Source: Cavenderia fasciculata
Lineage: Eukaryota; Evosea; Eumycetozoa; Acytosteliales; Cavenderiaceae
Assembly: GCF_000203815.1 (NCBI RefSeq)
Contig: NW_004457723.1
Coordinates: 744,001 to 808,000 of the forward strand
Reading direction: 5' to 3'
DNA length: 64,000 nt
A program made the translations under genes and the position numbers. Of this stretch, positions 51,036 through 63,978 are shown one piece after another; the stretch's first letter is position 1; every line of letters starts with the position of its first letter. A model generated the notes under the pieces. That model saw nothing but the letters and a program-made list of their open reading frames with translations. It was not told the origin of the DNA and made no database searches.

Positions 51036-52860
51036 ATAGAATAGAATAGAAATATATTTATAATAATAATAATCAAATACCATTTTATATAAAATGAAGC
51101 CAAACCTATATTAAATAAATAAACCTTTTATGATGTAAATAATAATATTATTTTAACGACTTTCTTTAATACAACTTGTGGCATTGATACAACTTACCAA
51201 GCTTGGTTGGTTGAAGAGAGTTAAAGAACCAATCTCTTGTTTGTTATGTTGGAGAGAGTATGATGATAGTAGTAGCAGTAGTGAATGACTTGTACAACAC
51301 CAACCAACAAACAAGAGACTGTGAACCAAACATACTCGAAAATAGAACTATTTGATGATTATCACTAGAAGACTTGCTTTGCAATGATTTGAAAAGGAGA
51401 ATTTTTGTGTATCTTTGTCTCACCAAAACCAATCCATAACCTTAGCTAAGGAGTCCAGAGGAACATATTTTGATGGATCGAGACAGAGAGTCCGTTCCAC
51501 TGCCAGTCCTTTGTTCTCTGACAATAGCATCATTCGTCTTAACATCAATAATGTAGGTTATCCTCCTCCTTCCATTTACTGACTCTCAGCAAATTCATAC
51601 CATCAACTCCAGTTCCACTCACATGCGAATCATGCAACACTGCACCTGCGCCAAGTACTGCACCCCCTGCCCTAGCTGTGGATACGCAGGCTCTTCAGCC
51701 AATACTGGTGCCTGCGACACTTGCAGTGGTCGCTGATGCTGCTGATGCTGCTGCTCCTCCTGTGGCAAATGAAATACACAATTGAAAGAAATCCTGTGCT
51801 GAAAAGAATGAAGCTTGGAAATTTTGGTGTTGTAACTGTTACTACAAACAACAACAAATAAAATAAAATACTCGATAGCAAACAGATGCTATGATATACT
51901 TTAATTAATAACTTTTGTTTAGAAAACTTTATTTACTATTGATAAATAAATATAATTAATTGATTAGATAATTTGATTTATATTTTTATTAGTGATTTAT
52001 TCACTTGTAAAACCAAACGTTTGTCATTTTTCCCAACTGTAAACAGTAAAACCTCTTCACAAAAAAAAAAAAAAAAAGTGGGTTGGGTTCTATAGAGCTG
52101 CCCTTAGCTTGATGATGTGGATTTCCTCTTTCTCATCATGTTTTTTGACAAGATATTTCCCAAACGACTGTTCTTCGGTGAATCACGAGCTCACATAGCC
52201 ACCGAAAACAAACAAAGGGGTGTCCCTTGGTTTTACTCTTTCCATGGAACTATTAGACATCTATTCCTTTCTTGTTTCCATCCCCCCCATCTTGGGTCAT
52301 AGGTCGAAATTTACCATTGTGTTTCGAATAATCACCTACACAGACACACACCCAGTACTTGATTTAAATCAACAAGGAGATTATAGACAGATACGAAATA
52401 TAGAAAGCATACTGATAAACACCTATCAACCAAACCAACCACCCCAACGAACACCAAAATTATTACTTCAAACAAAAAAAAAAATAAAAAAAATTATAGG
52501 TCTGCGCCTATAGAATCCCCAATCGCAACAAACAAACAAAAGATTTAAATATAACCTCTTAAAATCAAAGTCGGACAATCATTCATCGCAAAGTCAATCA
52601 CCGCCATCACCAGCAGGGAAGGAAAAATCTGCTGCTCCTTGTACTTGCCCACAAAATATTTTGTTTTGACAGTTGAAATTCTGCAGAAAAGAACGGGTCC
52701 TCATACCACGCATTGATTGGTCTGTTGAGGGGCATGAAAATTGAACGTTAGAGAAGAGTAATCAATCAAGGAAACCACCCTTCCCCTTCCATCCCCACAT
52801 TACAAAAAAAAAACAAACCAAACCTAGTTTTAGTTTCTAAACTTTATATATTTCTTTTAA

Positions 52861-52891
<31 letters not shown>

Positions 52892-53156
52892 ACACGTAGC
52901 AGCATAACAATCAACAAATCAAAAGAAAAGAAGAAATAGTTTAGATATAACAATAATAACTAGTAATAATAATCATAATAATAATTGCAATAACAATAAT
53001 AATATAACAGATATCATTAGAGCCCAAATCCCTCTCCTCTTGTTGTCAACAATCATAGATTATTAGAAGAATCTTCGATAAGTAGAACTAATAGAAAGGG
53101 AAAGGGCATACAATAGTAGTAGTCGATCTATCTATCTATCTATCAATCTATTAAAA
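51036..53156. other. 2.1-kb intergenic region
   Basis: The longest gene-free stretch. The first 350 bases are AT-rich. A higher-GC island at about 51390-51870 looks like a decayed gene (separate entry). The rest holds A tracts (52060-52077), a C-rich patch near 52280, a (TA)n run at 52868-52890 and CTAT repeats just before the kinase ATG. Open frames at 52117-52513 do not look protein-like. Confidence 0.55.
51393..51870 (+). pseudogene. Probable decayed Cys-rich gene
   Basis: GC rises well above the flanks and protein-like sequence appears in turn in all three + frames. One frame ends in ...SIIRLNINNVGYPPPSIY then stop. The next has QHCTCAKYCTPCPSCG with seven Cys in CxC and CxxC spacing. 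A third has ATG at ~51472 and a hydrophobic stretch (VLCSLTIASFVLTSI). A last piece reads AWKFWCCNCYY. No canonical intron joins them; the only candidate is 37 nt, shorter than any other here. A broken gene with at least two frame breaks is the simplest reading. No family is named. Confidence 0.35.
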
Positions 53157-56100
53157 ATGAGGTATCAATTAGAGATAGTTGGAGATGAGACTAGACTTGA
53201 CCCAGTTTCATTCAGTGCTTTTACAGTGTACATGGTCAATGTTACTACTCAATACAAACAATGGAATATCTATAGGAGATATAGTCAATTTCATGAATTC
53301 GATTTACAAGTATGTATATCAACAATCAAATCAATGATCAATTATCAATTATTATCATCCAAAACAACAATCAAAGAGTAGTAGAAGAAGAAGAGAGAGA
53401 AAGAGAGACAAGAGAAACAAGATATTCATTGTTGATGGTTGACCATGAATAAATAGATATTTTCAAATGTGACTCACACCCACCCCCACAGACACACACA
53501 ACAAACAAATCTTTTTTTTTGATTAGATTACTAACAGACACCCTTACCCTTACCTCTTTATATCATAATCTATAGATTAAACTAGAGTTTCCAAAGATTA
53601 AATTATCAAAACTACCAAAGAAATATATATTTAAAGCAAGCACAGACAGAAGTTTGGTAGATGATCGTAGGAAATTATTACAAAAATATCTAAGTGATCT
53701 AACAAAGAATGAATGTATCAATGATAGTGAGGTTTTAGCTCAATGGTTAACTCCAAAGAATGACGTATGTAGAAAATGATAGATATTTATATTTTAGATT
53801 CAAAAGGTCGACTAATTCTCAATTATTTCTATATCTATCTATATATCAATATGTAGCCCGCATTTACATCATTAAACAATCCTGATAAAGCAGGCTTTTT
53901 AATTAAAGAAGGACATGTGATTAGAAGTTGGAAGAAAAGATATTTTGTTTTAAAAGATGGAGTATTATATTATTTTAAACATCAATCTGTATGTAGTCAA
54001 GATATATAGAGATATATAGAGATATATATATATATATATGTATATTGTATGTTTGAATATTAATATATGTTTGTTATGTTTGTTTGTTTTTAAATTGAAT
54101 TTAGGATCCAGAACCAACTGGTATGATACCAGTAATTGGAAGTACGTTAAAAAGATTAGGAGAGACGGACAAGAAATATGCATTCCAAATTGTATCAAAG
54201 TATGAGGTGTTTCCTACGTTTTCGATACAGGGACGCGATCAAGAAGACTGCGAGGAATGGATCGATGCCATTGAGCAGACACAGAAGCGATTTGAAATTG
54301 CAGAGCGAAAGAGACGTGAACAACAACTCTTGGAAGAGGAGCAACACAAACGAAACAATGGAACTATTATTAAAAAGTCGGGATCATTTGAATTCTCGAC
54401 ATTGACGAGTGCCTCGGCACCCCTGCAGTCTGGGACACAGTCGTCGTCAGTGCCAACACATTTTGCACGCGGGCCACCTCAAAAGAGCAAGAGCGATTTA
54501 AATCTTCCAAGTGTCACAATCACACTGCGTAACAAGAAGCCTGCGACGGGCAGCCAAGACGACCTCAACAGCATATTGACAGGCAAGACTGTTATTGTCG
54601 AGGAGGACTATATTGGCAGCAGCGCCACGACACCATACGATCACCAACAGTACCTTCAAAACAAGGTCAATGGTATAAAGTCGGTGCCGACCTCCCCCAA
54701 ATCCTCCCCAACCATATCACCAACACCCATCCCTTCACCATCCAACGGTGGACACTACATGTCGCGGTCATCGTCTACATCGTCGACGTCGTCATCATCG
54801 TCGTCTATTTCATCGTCTGTTTCATCGTCATTTTTATCTGCTATCAATCATTACCTCAATCCCCAAAAACAATCATAGTAATAGTATTGGTAATAGTAAT
54901 AGTAGCTCGTCAGCTGCATCTACTCCACAAGCCAACCCCCCTCCTCCAGCTGCAACAGCTGCATCCAACACACTTGTACAACCATCATCATCATCATCAT
55001 TGGCATCTTCAACGAATAATAATACAGGGTCACCTAAAACATCACCTATTCAACATACACGTAACCGTTCATCACCATTGGTGACTGGTTTGCCACTCCC
55101 CAATTTCCTACAACAAATTACTGGTACCAAGTCGGACCAGCAAAAAGATAATACAAATACAACAACAACACTACCACCACTTTCACTGAGTGGTAGTGGA
55201 GGTATGGTTGCACGATCAAACAGCACGAATAGTATCAATACTACTAGTAGTGCAAGCAGCACACCTACGACGACCAGTCCTACACTCACACCAGCTCCAC
55301 GTCCAACCAGCCCCATCTCTGTTAAAAAAGACAAAAACAAAAAGGAGACCAAGACAATATCAGAGTTTATCAGTAACCAACCTGCGAAAAAGAGTGGTAG
55401 TGGCAGCAAAAACAGACTACGTGCATTGACGTTGCCAGTCAAACCAAATGAATCGATTCTACAGAATGCCAGTTGTGCAGGTGACAGCAAGTCCATGTCA
55501 AAGGATCCACGCAAATACAGTTCGTCGCGAGCAACGCGATTCTCTTCAGACGGACGACCAACATTTGATATCAACCACAAACTCTTTTCGACCAAGGAAA
55601 ATGTCGACAAGAAAATACAAGCATTTTTGGATTCAATCGACTCTTCATCACTGGTATTTCATCAAAATAGTGACGAGTCACAAAAGAATGAACAGGCATT
55701 GACGGCGATTAAAGCCATTTCACAACAGATTTTGACCATGACAGTATCAGAGATGCGCGAGCAGTGCACGCAGATTGTCCATTCGATCCAGGACTTGTTC
55801 CCCAAGTGCACCAAGCAGACTTCGTCGTTGGCGTCCAAACTGCTGTTTATCTTTTCAGAATTTTCGCGTGTTGTCGATGTGCTCAACCCAGTTTCGGCAA
55901 GCAACTCGGTTGGACGTGGCAGCGAGGGTGGTGCCGGTCACCACCACGGCATGACCAACTCGTTTGATCTCAATGACCCGGGTGCCATGACGCGGTCAAT
56001 GTTGTCGATTAGTACAGACGTGTTCCAACCCAAACGCATGTCACGCAGTCTCCAAAACTTTGACAATATCTCGCCACCCACATCTATCCTCTTTTCGCCA

Positions 56101-59025
56101 GCCTCTACCACGCCCCCCACCTTTTCCTCTACACCCACCACCACCGACAACTCGCCACTCTCCTCATCCTCGTCATCACTCGTTTTATCATCCTATTCAA
56201 CCACCTCTTCTTCAACTACTAATCCCAACGATTTTAGTAGTAGCATCAACAATCATCATCATCATCATCAACATCCAAACACCACGCTCAATTTGAGCCT
56301 AGGCAGTATAAATAGTATCCCATCCTATTCTGAAGATGAGATACTATCTCATAGTAATCATAGTAGTAGTAATAGTATTCATTTGTTATATAATCAACAA
56401 CAACAACAACATAATCATAGTAATAATCATAATCACCTTCTCAACCAACTCGAAAATTCCAGTAGTATTAATATTAAATCCGGCATCAACCCTCCAACCA
56501 ATTCTCCAAATAGACATCATCAACATCATGACACCATCAACACCCATTTATTTATTGACCCCACCATCACCACCACCTCTGCACAAAGACCATCAACTCC
56601 TCCCAATACGATCGTTGTAGATAACCAAGTCCATCAATTGGCATCGGTCGTTGAACAAAAACGATCTCAGCTATCAGAGATGTTTGGTCATTCATCGGTA
56701 CCAGCTAGTTCAATTAATGTTGACAACATACCATTAAGTCCAATTCAACATGTAGTACAACAACAACAACCAACTGAAGAGGACAATGTGGAAAACAGAC
56801 AATTATTAGTTTGTAGAATCTGCGAGGATACATTTACAAAATATCAACTAAAGAAACACACTCATCTCTGTGTACTCACCAACAAACATGATTTCAAACA
56901 CAGCTCACATGATGAACGTCTCTATGTCATGTTGAATCTGTGTAAGGGTATTTTGATGGATTCGTTGGCATCTCCAGACTCGCGGTCAATTTGCTCATAC
57001 TATATTGACGATGAAATGATTGGTCAGTTGGAGCAGATTGTCGAAGACGTGGTCTCGCTGCAGTACGGTAGCAAGGAATCAGTCGAACAGTGTCAGTTGG
57101 CTATTGACCGTGTCGTCAATATCATCTCACACAATATTGAAGATATGGCATTAGTTACATTTGGCAAGCGTATATGCAAGGTTCTCGAAGAGAAAAAGTC
57201 GTCGTTTATTCAGTACAGCGAGATCCAGTCGGCTGCCATCCAACAGCAACAACATGTACCTGCAGGCTCTAAACGTCCCAAATGGTCCATGTGGGGTTTG
57301 CTTCCATTTATCAAGTCAATGTCACCCAGCACACAGACTATCATCACCAAAGAGGTGCCATCACCCGTCACAATCACCCCTCAGAAAAAGGAAGGTCTGT
57401 CAATATCCGACTTTGAAATTCTCAAGCCCATTAGCAGGGGTGCATTCGGCAGAGTGTATCTTGCACAAAAGAAAAAGACTGGCGATCTCTATGCTATCAA
57501 GGTGCTCAAGAAACTCGACACTATACGTAAAAACATGGTTGATCACGTGCTCATTGAACGTAATATCTTGGCGACTGTTCAGAACCCATTTGTTGTCAAG
57601 TTGTTTTATGCGTTTCAATCGGCCGACAAGCTCTATCTCGTCATGGAGTATTTGATTGGCGGTGATTGCGCATCGCTGCTCCGCGCACTAGGCTGCTTTG
57701 ACGAACAAATGGCGCGTATGTATATTGCTGAAACCGCGCTCTGTCTCGAGTACCTCCACAAGAACTTTGTCACACATCGTGACCTCAAGCCCGACAATAT
57801 GCTCATCGACTCCAAAGGTCACATCAAACTGACTGATTTTGGGTTGTCCAAGATTGGTATCATTGACGATGCGATTAAACAAGCCGGTCAACAACCTCCC
57901 TCTCCCACAACCACTCCCATCCCCATGGCTACCAGTATTCGAAACAATCATTTTAATTTTATGACTGATCCTCAACAACAACCACCAACATCCCAACAAT
58001 CTCAACAACAAGTACAACCAGTTTCATTAAGAAAATCTACATTGTTGCGTAAAAAACATACACCTCCTAAAAAGGTGGTTGGAACACCTGATTATCTGAG
58101 TCCAGAGATTCTCTTGGGTACAGGTCACGGTTGCGAGGTTGATTGGTGGGCACTTGGGATCATCCTCTACGAGTTTTTAACTGGCGTGCCACCATTCAAC
58201 GACGACACACCCGAACTCATCTTTGAAAAGATTCTCAACTCTTCCAACCAGGAACTAGAGTGGCCCGAGGAGATTACACCCGAAGCAAAGGATTTAATCA
58301 TTCGTCTGCTCAATCCCAACCCACAACTACGTCTTGGTGCCAACGGCGCGTTTGAAGTCAAACAACACCCCTTTTTCAAAGGTATCAATTGGGATACACT
58401 GATTGAACGTGACATGTCTGATATCTTTGTACCCAAACCAGAAAATGAATTGGATACAGATTATTTTTGGGATCGTCATTCAATGTACAACGATGATAGT
58501 GTCGGTGGTCGTAGTCGCGAAGACATTCAATCCACTAGCAATGTATCAGGTGTTGGTGGAGTTGGTTCTGAACACCAGTTTGTCGGAGGTGGCTCTGGCA
58601 GCTCTCTAGTTGGTGCTTGTTCCTCTCCCACCCTAAACTCTTCATCACATCTAAACAACAAAGACCATCATCCAACCAATGGAATGTTGATCGATCCAAA
58701 TGGTAATGCAGTTGGTTACCCCATCGTCATCAACGAACGATCTCTACTCCACTCGTCAATGGAAGATTTGGAACATGCTCAAAGAGATCCAATCACATTT
58801 GGCAATTTCTCATTTACCAATCTCAATCATCTAAAAGATATGAATAATTTATTTTTAAACAAAGAAAAAGATAAAGATAAACTTTTAATGATGGAAAAAG
58901 AAAAAGAGAAATTAGAGAAATTAGAGAAATTGGAAAAAGAAAAAGAAAGTTTACAAGTAAATGGTAAATCAATACCAATATCAACTAGTATTAGTAGTAG
59001 TAGTAGTAATGGAGGAGGAATGTAA
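53157..59025 (+). CDS. PX-PH AGC kinase of the IRE/Rim15/Greatwall type, 4 exons, ~1797 aa, one apparent frameshift
   Basis: Exons 53157-53309, 53576-53764, 53857-53988 and 54105-59025. A PX domain (~1-114: [34 protein letters not shown]) precedes a PH domain (~125-225: [32 protein letters not shown]). After a long Ser/Thr/Asn-rich region comes the IRE-type C2HC motif ([20 protein letters not shown], ~1062). The kinase (~1257-1584) has [35 protein letters not shown], a ~80-residue insert typical of this group, then [12 protein letters not shown]. It is complete. The frame changes by +1 at CCCCAAAAA near 54860-54875. Removing one base restores an unbroken Asn/Ser-rich frame, so an assembly error or recent indel is likely. 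Relatives act in nutrient and cell-cycle control. Confidence 0.85.
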
Positions 59026-59784
59026 AAAATCAAATAAGCAGCCACAATATTAACAATAACCAACAACAACAATAACAACAACGGTCGGTACATTTTAAAA
59101 CACAAAAAAAGGTGTATTTTTTTCACAATAACAAATTTTAAATAAAATGTGTATAATCACACATGTATTATAGAATAAAAACTAAAACTAAATTAAATAA
59201 TATAGAGATATTTTATTTATTATTATATTATTTAATTCTTATTATATTTTCCCGCCAAGCACTTATTTTGAAACCTTTGTCCAAAGATTGAATAAAAACA
59301 ATTTTCTTTTGTTTTTTGAAAACCGAGAGAGACGAGTGTGGCCCTTTATAAAAAAAATGGTTCATCATATGATTTCTTTATGCAAGCATTTTATCACGGA
59401 ATTGCCTAGTTTAGTCGGTACTATCTGTCATTGTAACTTGCTATAAAGACGTGGAAATAATTAGCAACTGCTGATGATCGTCAGTTCGGGGGTATTCTCT
59501 GGCTGATGGTTAAAGGATTCTGTTGTCAGTGTTCATCACTACACTCTTATACATACATACCTTTAATTTAATTAAAAAAAAAAGACATAAACCATTTGAG
59601 CTGATATTATATAATATAATCAAGTCACACCTTGTTAATTGACAACAATAATAAATCTTCACCTAAAGATTTTTTCATTCAAAATCGTTCACTCTGTTTT
59701 TTTTTTGAACACAAATCTGTTTGTTATCAAAAAGATGTGGATGATCGCAAACCATTTTTAGTTGTTAGAAAAAAGGTTAACGAA
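59026..59784. other. Intergenic region between kinase and TPR-DUF4470 gene
   Basis: AT-rich ends flank a GC-richer patch at 59400-59530 that includes TGATGATCGT and CTGA (see rejected snoRNA idea). The frame leading into the next gene is open from 59632 but has no ATG before 59785. Nothing else is supported. Confidence 0.55.
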
Positions 59785-62696
59785 ATGATACTCAATAATA
59801 TTAATTCAGTTGAACAACTGAGAGCATCAGGAAATAAAGTATGTTATATTGTATTATACTCTATAGAGTAGAGTCTGCCCTCATATAATATATTACTTAG
59901 GCACTGATATTTTCTTCTTGCTCGTTTGTCTTAGAAATACAGTGAAAAAAGATATATAGAAGCAATCGATATCTATAAACAAGCTATTGAATTATCAAGA
60001 GATGCAACATTTCCATCAAACATGTCTGCATGTTGTTTTGAATTGGGTCGTTATGAAGATGCATTAGAGTTGTCTAAAAAGGTGATAGACATGATTAAAG
60101 TGCAAGGAGAAGATCCCAAACAACTTGCTAAAAAGAATCTAGCACATATTGCAAGAATTGTACATTTAAAGAAATCAAAGGAAGAATTGGTACAATTGGT
60201 CAATCAATTCACAGACAGCGATCTTCAAGACAAATCATTTGATTTTGAAAAGATCAAGAAATCGGTTGATACTTTAGTTCAAGAAGATTGGACTAAAAAG
60301 AATGGTTCTGGTAATGTCGATGCCTCTACTTTGCCAGTTCGTTTGCCATCAAGATTACCAAATGTGAACGAATACTTTGTTGTCGGTCATGACATTCCAA
60401 AAAGTGCATTGAGTCCACACATCGATGGAGACAGAGTCGACTCATATGAAAACGATCCAATCATCACCCCTCGAATCAAAGAGATTGAATCCAAATGTAT
60501 CCGTTTACGTGATAATCCATCATTATCATTCTTCTACGGTGGTATTGGAGATTGCCGTAATGCATTTGTCACACTCGCCGATTTGAATCGTCAACTCCTA
60601 GACAGTCCCATCTCACCAAAGACCAAGATTCACTTTACGCTCAACGATCATATATCTTCTACCATTGCTAGAGATATATTACTCTTCTCATTATTGGAAG
60701 AGATTGGAAGATATGAATCGATTGAAAAGGTGTATAAAGAAAGAGAAGCAGCCAACGCAGCAGTCATTCTCTACTATACCTATATTGGTATCGGTATGCC
60801 AGAGGCTATATACAAGATGTTGATAGCTAGATTCCACAAGCTCATTGCACTTGGGGACAAGGGTCAACTCCCCAAATGGATGTCAATCGAAACTGCCGAT
60901 TGGCCAGGTATCAGAGATGCATTCGAGTATTGGACCACTGCAGAACCACTGACATGGGCAGAAGTAAAAAAGAAAGCAGGTGTGGACTTTACCGTACCCA
61001 CCACGAAAGAATCTACTGGGAAGCCATTCCAACAGATGGAAGAATTAAACAAACAATTTAGCAACCCAGAGTTTCTAAAGAAGTATGGTATTGACGTAAA
61101 CGATGAAGCTAAAAAGAAGATGTTAATGGAGTGTTTTACAGAAGCTGACATGTCAAAGACACTGGACGACGATGAAACCTCGTTGATGCGTTTGCCTGGA
61201 GAAATCCTCTGGACTCATGGCTATAGATACCCTCTGCTCCCCATGGTCAATGCCGACTATGACGAGCACATGACACCTGCCAAGGCACATCAGTGCATGC
61301 GAACATTGCGTGGCAAGTCTAAACAAAAAAGCAATGATTTTAATCAAGAGGAATCAGAGCTTATGAAAAGCTTTGCCAAAGCTGACAAGATCAAGGTCAA
61401 TCCAACCTTTTTCGATTCCGTATCAGCCAACTAAAAGGTGATATGACATCAGAGTTGTCCTTTAAACCAATGAATGTTGTGGCACAATTCTATCAATATA
61501 TATGGATGGGTAATCCAAAGCTCAAAAAGACATCGTTTGACTATTTTATTTATGCATTTTATCAAACTGCACGTGCTATAGTCAGATTGTCATCGAGCGA
61601 TGCATTGACCATTGAAATGCGTGTTGGTGATTTTCAATCAGTTTTGGACAATGTACGTGACAACAAGGAAGAAAGAAAGGCTCGTGGAATGGCTGTTGAA
61701 TACGATAGTATTGACCTTAGCAACGTACCTGATTACACTGGATTCTTGAATGAATTTTCAGAATCGATTGAAATGTTAAAACCAGTCAAACATTCATACA
61801 TTGGATTCAGTGTTTTTCTCAACGTTGTAGTTTGGAAATCACTCAACGATGTCATCCACTCTTATCTCCTCGTGCCAGGTGAAAACGCATTACCAAGATA
61901 CTTGGGTGTCAAATCGGTCGGTGAAGATGATTTGTGGGAAGGCTTCCGATTCTCTCGAATTGAAGGACCCATCCCATTGGATCAATTACTCGGTCGTGAT
62001 GAATTAATTGCTTGGCTGTCTAGATTATTCGTCACTATTGTCACTCCATCGGCTGTCGAACCTGGTACATTCCCTATTCACAGTCCCAACAATATAACAA
62101 TGTTTTTCAAACTCCTTGGTCGTCTGCTTCGTATTGGATACCCAACACATTGGATCACTGGTGTAGTCGAATTATTATTAAGTGGATCATTAACAACTGT
62201 TGAACCAACTCGTAAAAACAGAATGATACCTCTATCTCGTGTAGCTCCTCCTCTTTTAAAAATGTTATCAATCACACCATGGTTGATTGAAATTCGTACA
62301 CAAGCTGCATTGTGGATGGACAAGTATCAAATTAGATTGTTGGCAGGAAGTATAATTCCTAGTGTGTCTGATATCAAGAGATATGATATTTCAATCAGAG
62401 GAACTAGGTCATACTCTGGTCCACCATTCTCATCGGTCATCATGATGGCCATTGAATATCCATCCAATCAAATCTTCTCGCCTTCAAACGGTGCAGACGA
62501 TAACCTTAGATTCCAACTTCTTGATGCAACTCGCAACAAAACAACCATTATCACAACCATCTTGTTTGATGGAAAGACAGTATCATTTTGGATGTCTGAA
62601 ACAGATTATAACAATCTATTGTCTCAAAATGTCACCATTAAACTATTTAGAAATGATACTTGGAAACCATTTACTGAACCTAAAAGTTTACAATAA
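59785..62696 (+). CDS. TPR and DUF4470-domain protein, 2 exons, apparent frameshift at 61428-61445
   Basis: Exons 59785-59838 and 59935-62696. The first exon ends EQLRASGNK, also found in the partial copy downstream. Splicing gives TPR-like helices (YSEKRYIEAIDIYKQAIELS, LGRYEDALELSKKVI). DUF4470 follows at ~190-300 (FFYGGIGDCRNAFVTLADLN, LNDHISSTIARDILL). DUF4470 is often next to MYND fingers, but none is seen here. The frame ends at TAA (61432-61434), and the same protein continues from 61443 in another frame to 62696 (TSELSFKPMNVVAQF ... LFRNDTWKPF). One base seems to be missing; no intron fits the gap. It is either an assembly error or a recently broken gene. Biochemical role unknown. Confidence 0.72.
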
Positions 62697-62850
62697 ATAA
62701 TTAATTAAAAAAAAAACAGTAAAAACAATTAAATATATCTTTTATATTAATATAATTTTTAATTTATTTTTCTCTCACTAACTTTTTTTTTCATTATTTA
62801 TGAACAGAAGATCATTCGTTTAAATTAAGATATCTTTGTTTATCGAAGAA

Positions 62851-63978
62851 ATGTCAAGCAGCGGTAGTAGTAATAATTCAATCGAACAACTGAGAGCATC
62901 AGGAAATAAAGTATGTATTATACTTGAATATAATAGCTAGCGATTACTTACTCCTCCTTAATTACAATTGGTCAATCAATTCACAGACAATGATCTTCAA
63001 GACAAATCATTTGATTTTGAAAAGATTAAGAAATCGGTTGATACTTTGGCTCAAGAAGATTGGACTAAAAAGAATGGTTCTGGAAAGGTGAATGCATTGA
63101 CATTACCAAGTCTTATGCCATCAAGATTATCAAATGTAAACGAATACTATGTTGTTGGTCACGACACTCCAAAAAGTGCAATGAGTCCACATGTTGATGG
63201 AGCCGAAGTCAGACCAAACGAAAACGATCCATTGATTATCCCAAGATTAAAAGAGATTGAATCTCAACGTATCCGTTTACGTGACAATCCATCATTATCT
63301 GATTAGCAGTATTGGATAGTGTACGTGACAACAGGGATGAAAGAAAGGCTAGAGGAATGATTTGATTGGATGGATATTCAATGGCCATCATAATGACCGA
63401 TGAGAATACTGAACCAGAGTGTGACAGAGTTCCCGTGATTGAATCTGTGAGTTTGTTTATTTTTATATCGTATCTCTTGATGGCCGCAGCACTAGGTACA
63501 TTAGCACCCAACAATCTAATTTGATACTTGTCCATCCACAATGCAGCTTGTGTACGAATTTCAACCATCCATGGTGTGATTGATAACTTTTTAAATACAG
63601 GAGCGACACGAGAAACTGGCATGATTCTCTTTTTAGGTGTTGGTTCGACAGTTGTTAATGATCCTGTGAGCAGCAACTCGACCATACCAGAGATCCAAGG
63701 AACTAGGTACAATCCCCATCAACAGTCCAAGCAATATAGCAATGTTTTTCAAACTCCTTGGTCGTCTGCTTCGTGTTGGATACAGGTGGCTTAGATTCCA
63801 TCTTCTCGACCCAGCTCGCAACCAAGTTACCATTCTCACTACCATCTTTTTTGATGGAAAAAATGCATCTTTTTGGATGTCTGAATCTGATTATATCATA
63901 CTTTCATCTCTAAATGCAACTATCAGATTATTTAGAAGTGATTCTTGGAAACCATTTAGTCAAGCTCAAAATTTTTAA
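62851..63978 (+). pseudogene. Rearranged partial copy of the TPR-DUF4470 gene
   Basis: Starts with ATG and a first exon (62851-62910) ending EQLRASGNK before a GTATGT, like the gene upstream. It then jumps to LVNQFTDNDLQDKSFDF (62970 on), so the TPR part is missing. After NPSLSD and a stop it jumps again to VLDSVRDNRDERKARG. A segment at about 63360-63710 is homologous to the parent but lies on the minus strand. The + strand resumes with SPSNIAMFFKLLGRLLRVGY and finishes LFRSDSWKPF. Several deletions and one inverted displaced block make it non-functional. Sequence similarity to the parent is high, so the duplication is fairly recent. Confidence 0.85.

Noticed and set aside
52117-52513. Two overlapping + strand open frames
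   Set aside because: No conserved motif, no leader typical of dictyostelid genes, and the sequence ends in A-rich DNA.
54800-54880. Intron to explain the frame change in the PX-PH kinase gene
   Set aside because: The only GT sites before the stop are GTCGTC/GTCTAT/GTTTCA, unlike the GTAAGT/GTATGT donors used elsewhere; those tested either leave a stop at the start of the next exon or need a non-canonical donor.
59465-59510. Possible C/D snoRNA: TGATGATCGT (like the U3 box C) followed 25 nt later by CTGA
   Set aside because: Flanking stem is poor, the two boxes are too close for a normal snoRNA, and the U3 5' conserved sequence is not found upstream.
61407-61439. Intron to explain the frame change in the TPR-DUF4470 gene (GTATCA...AAAAG)
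   Set aside because: It would be about 18 nt, far shorter than any other intron in the window; the longer GTCAAT alternative does not restore the frame.
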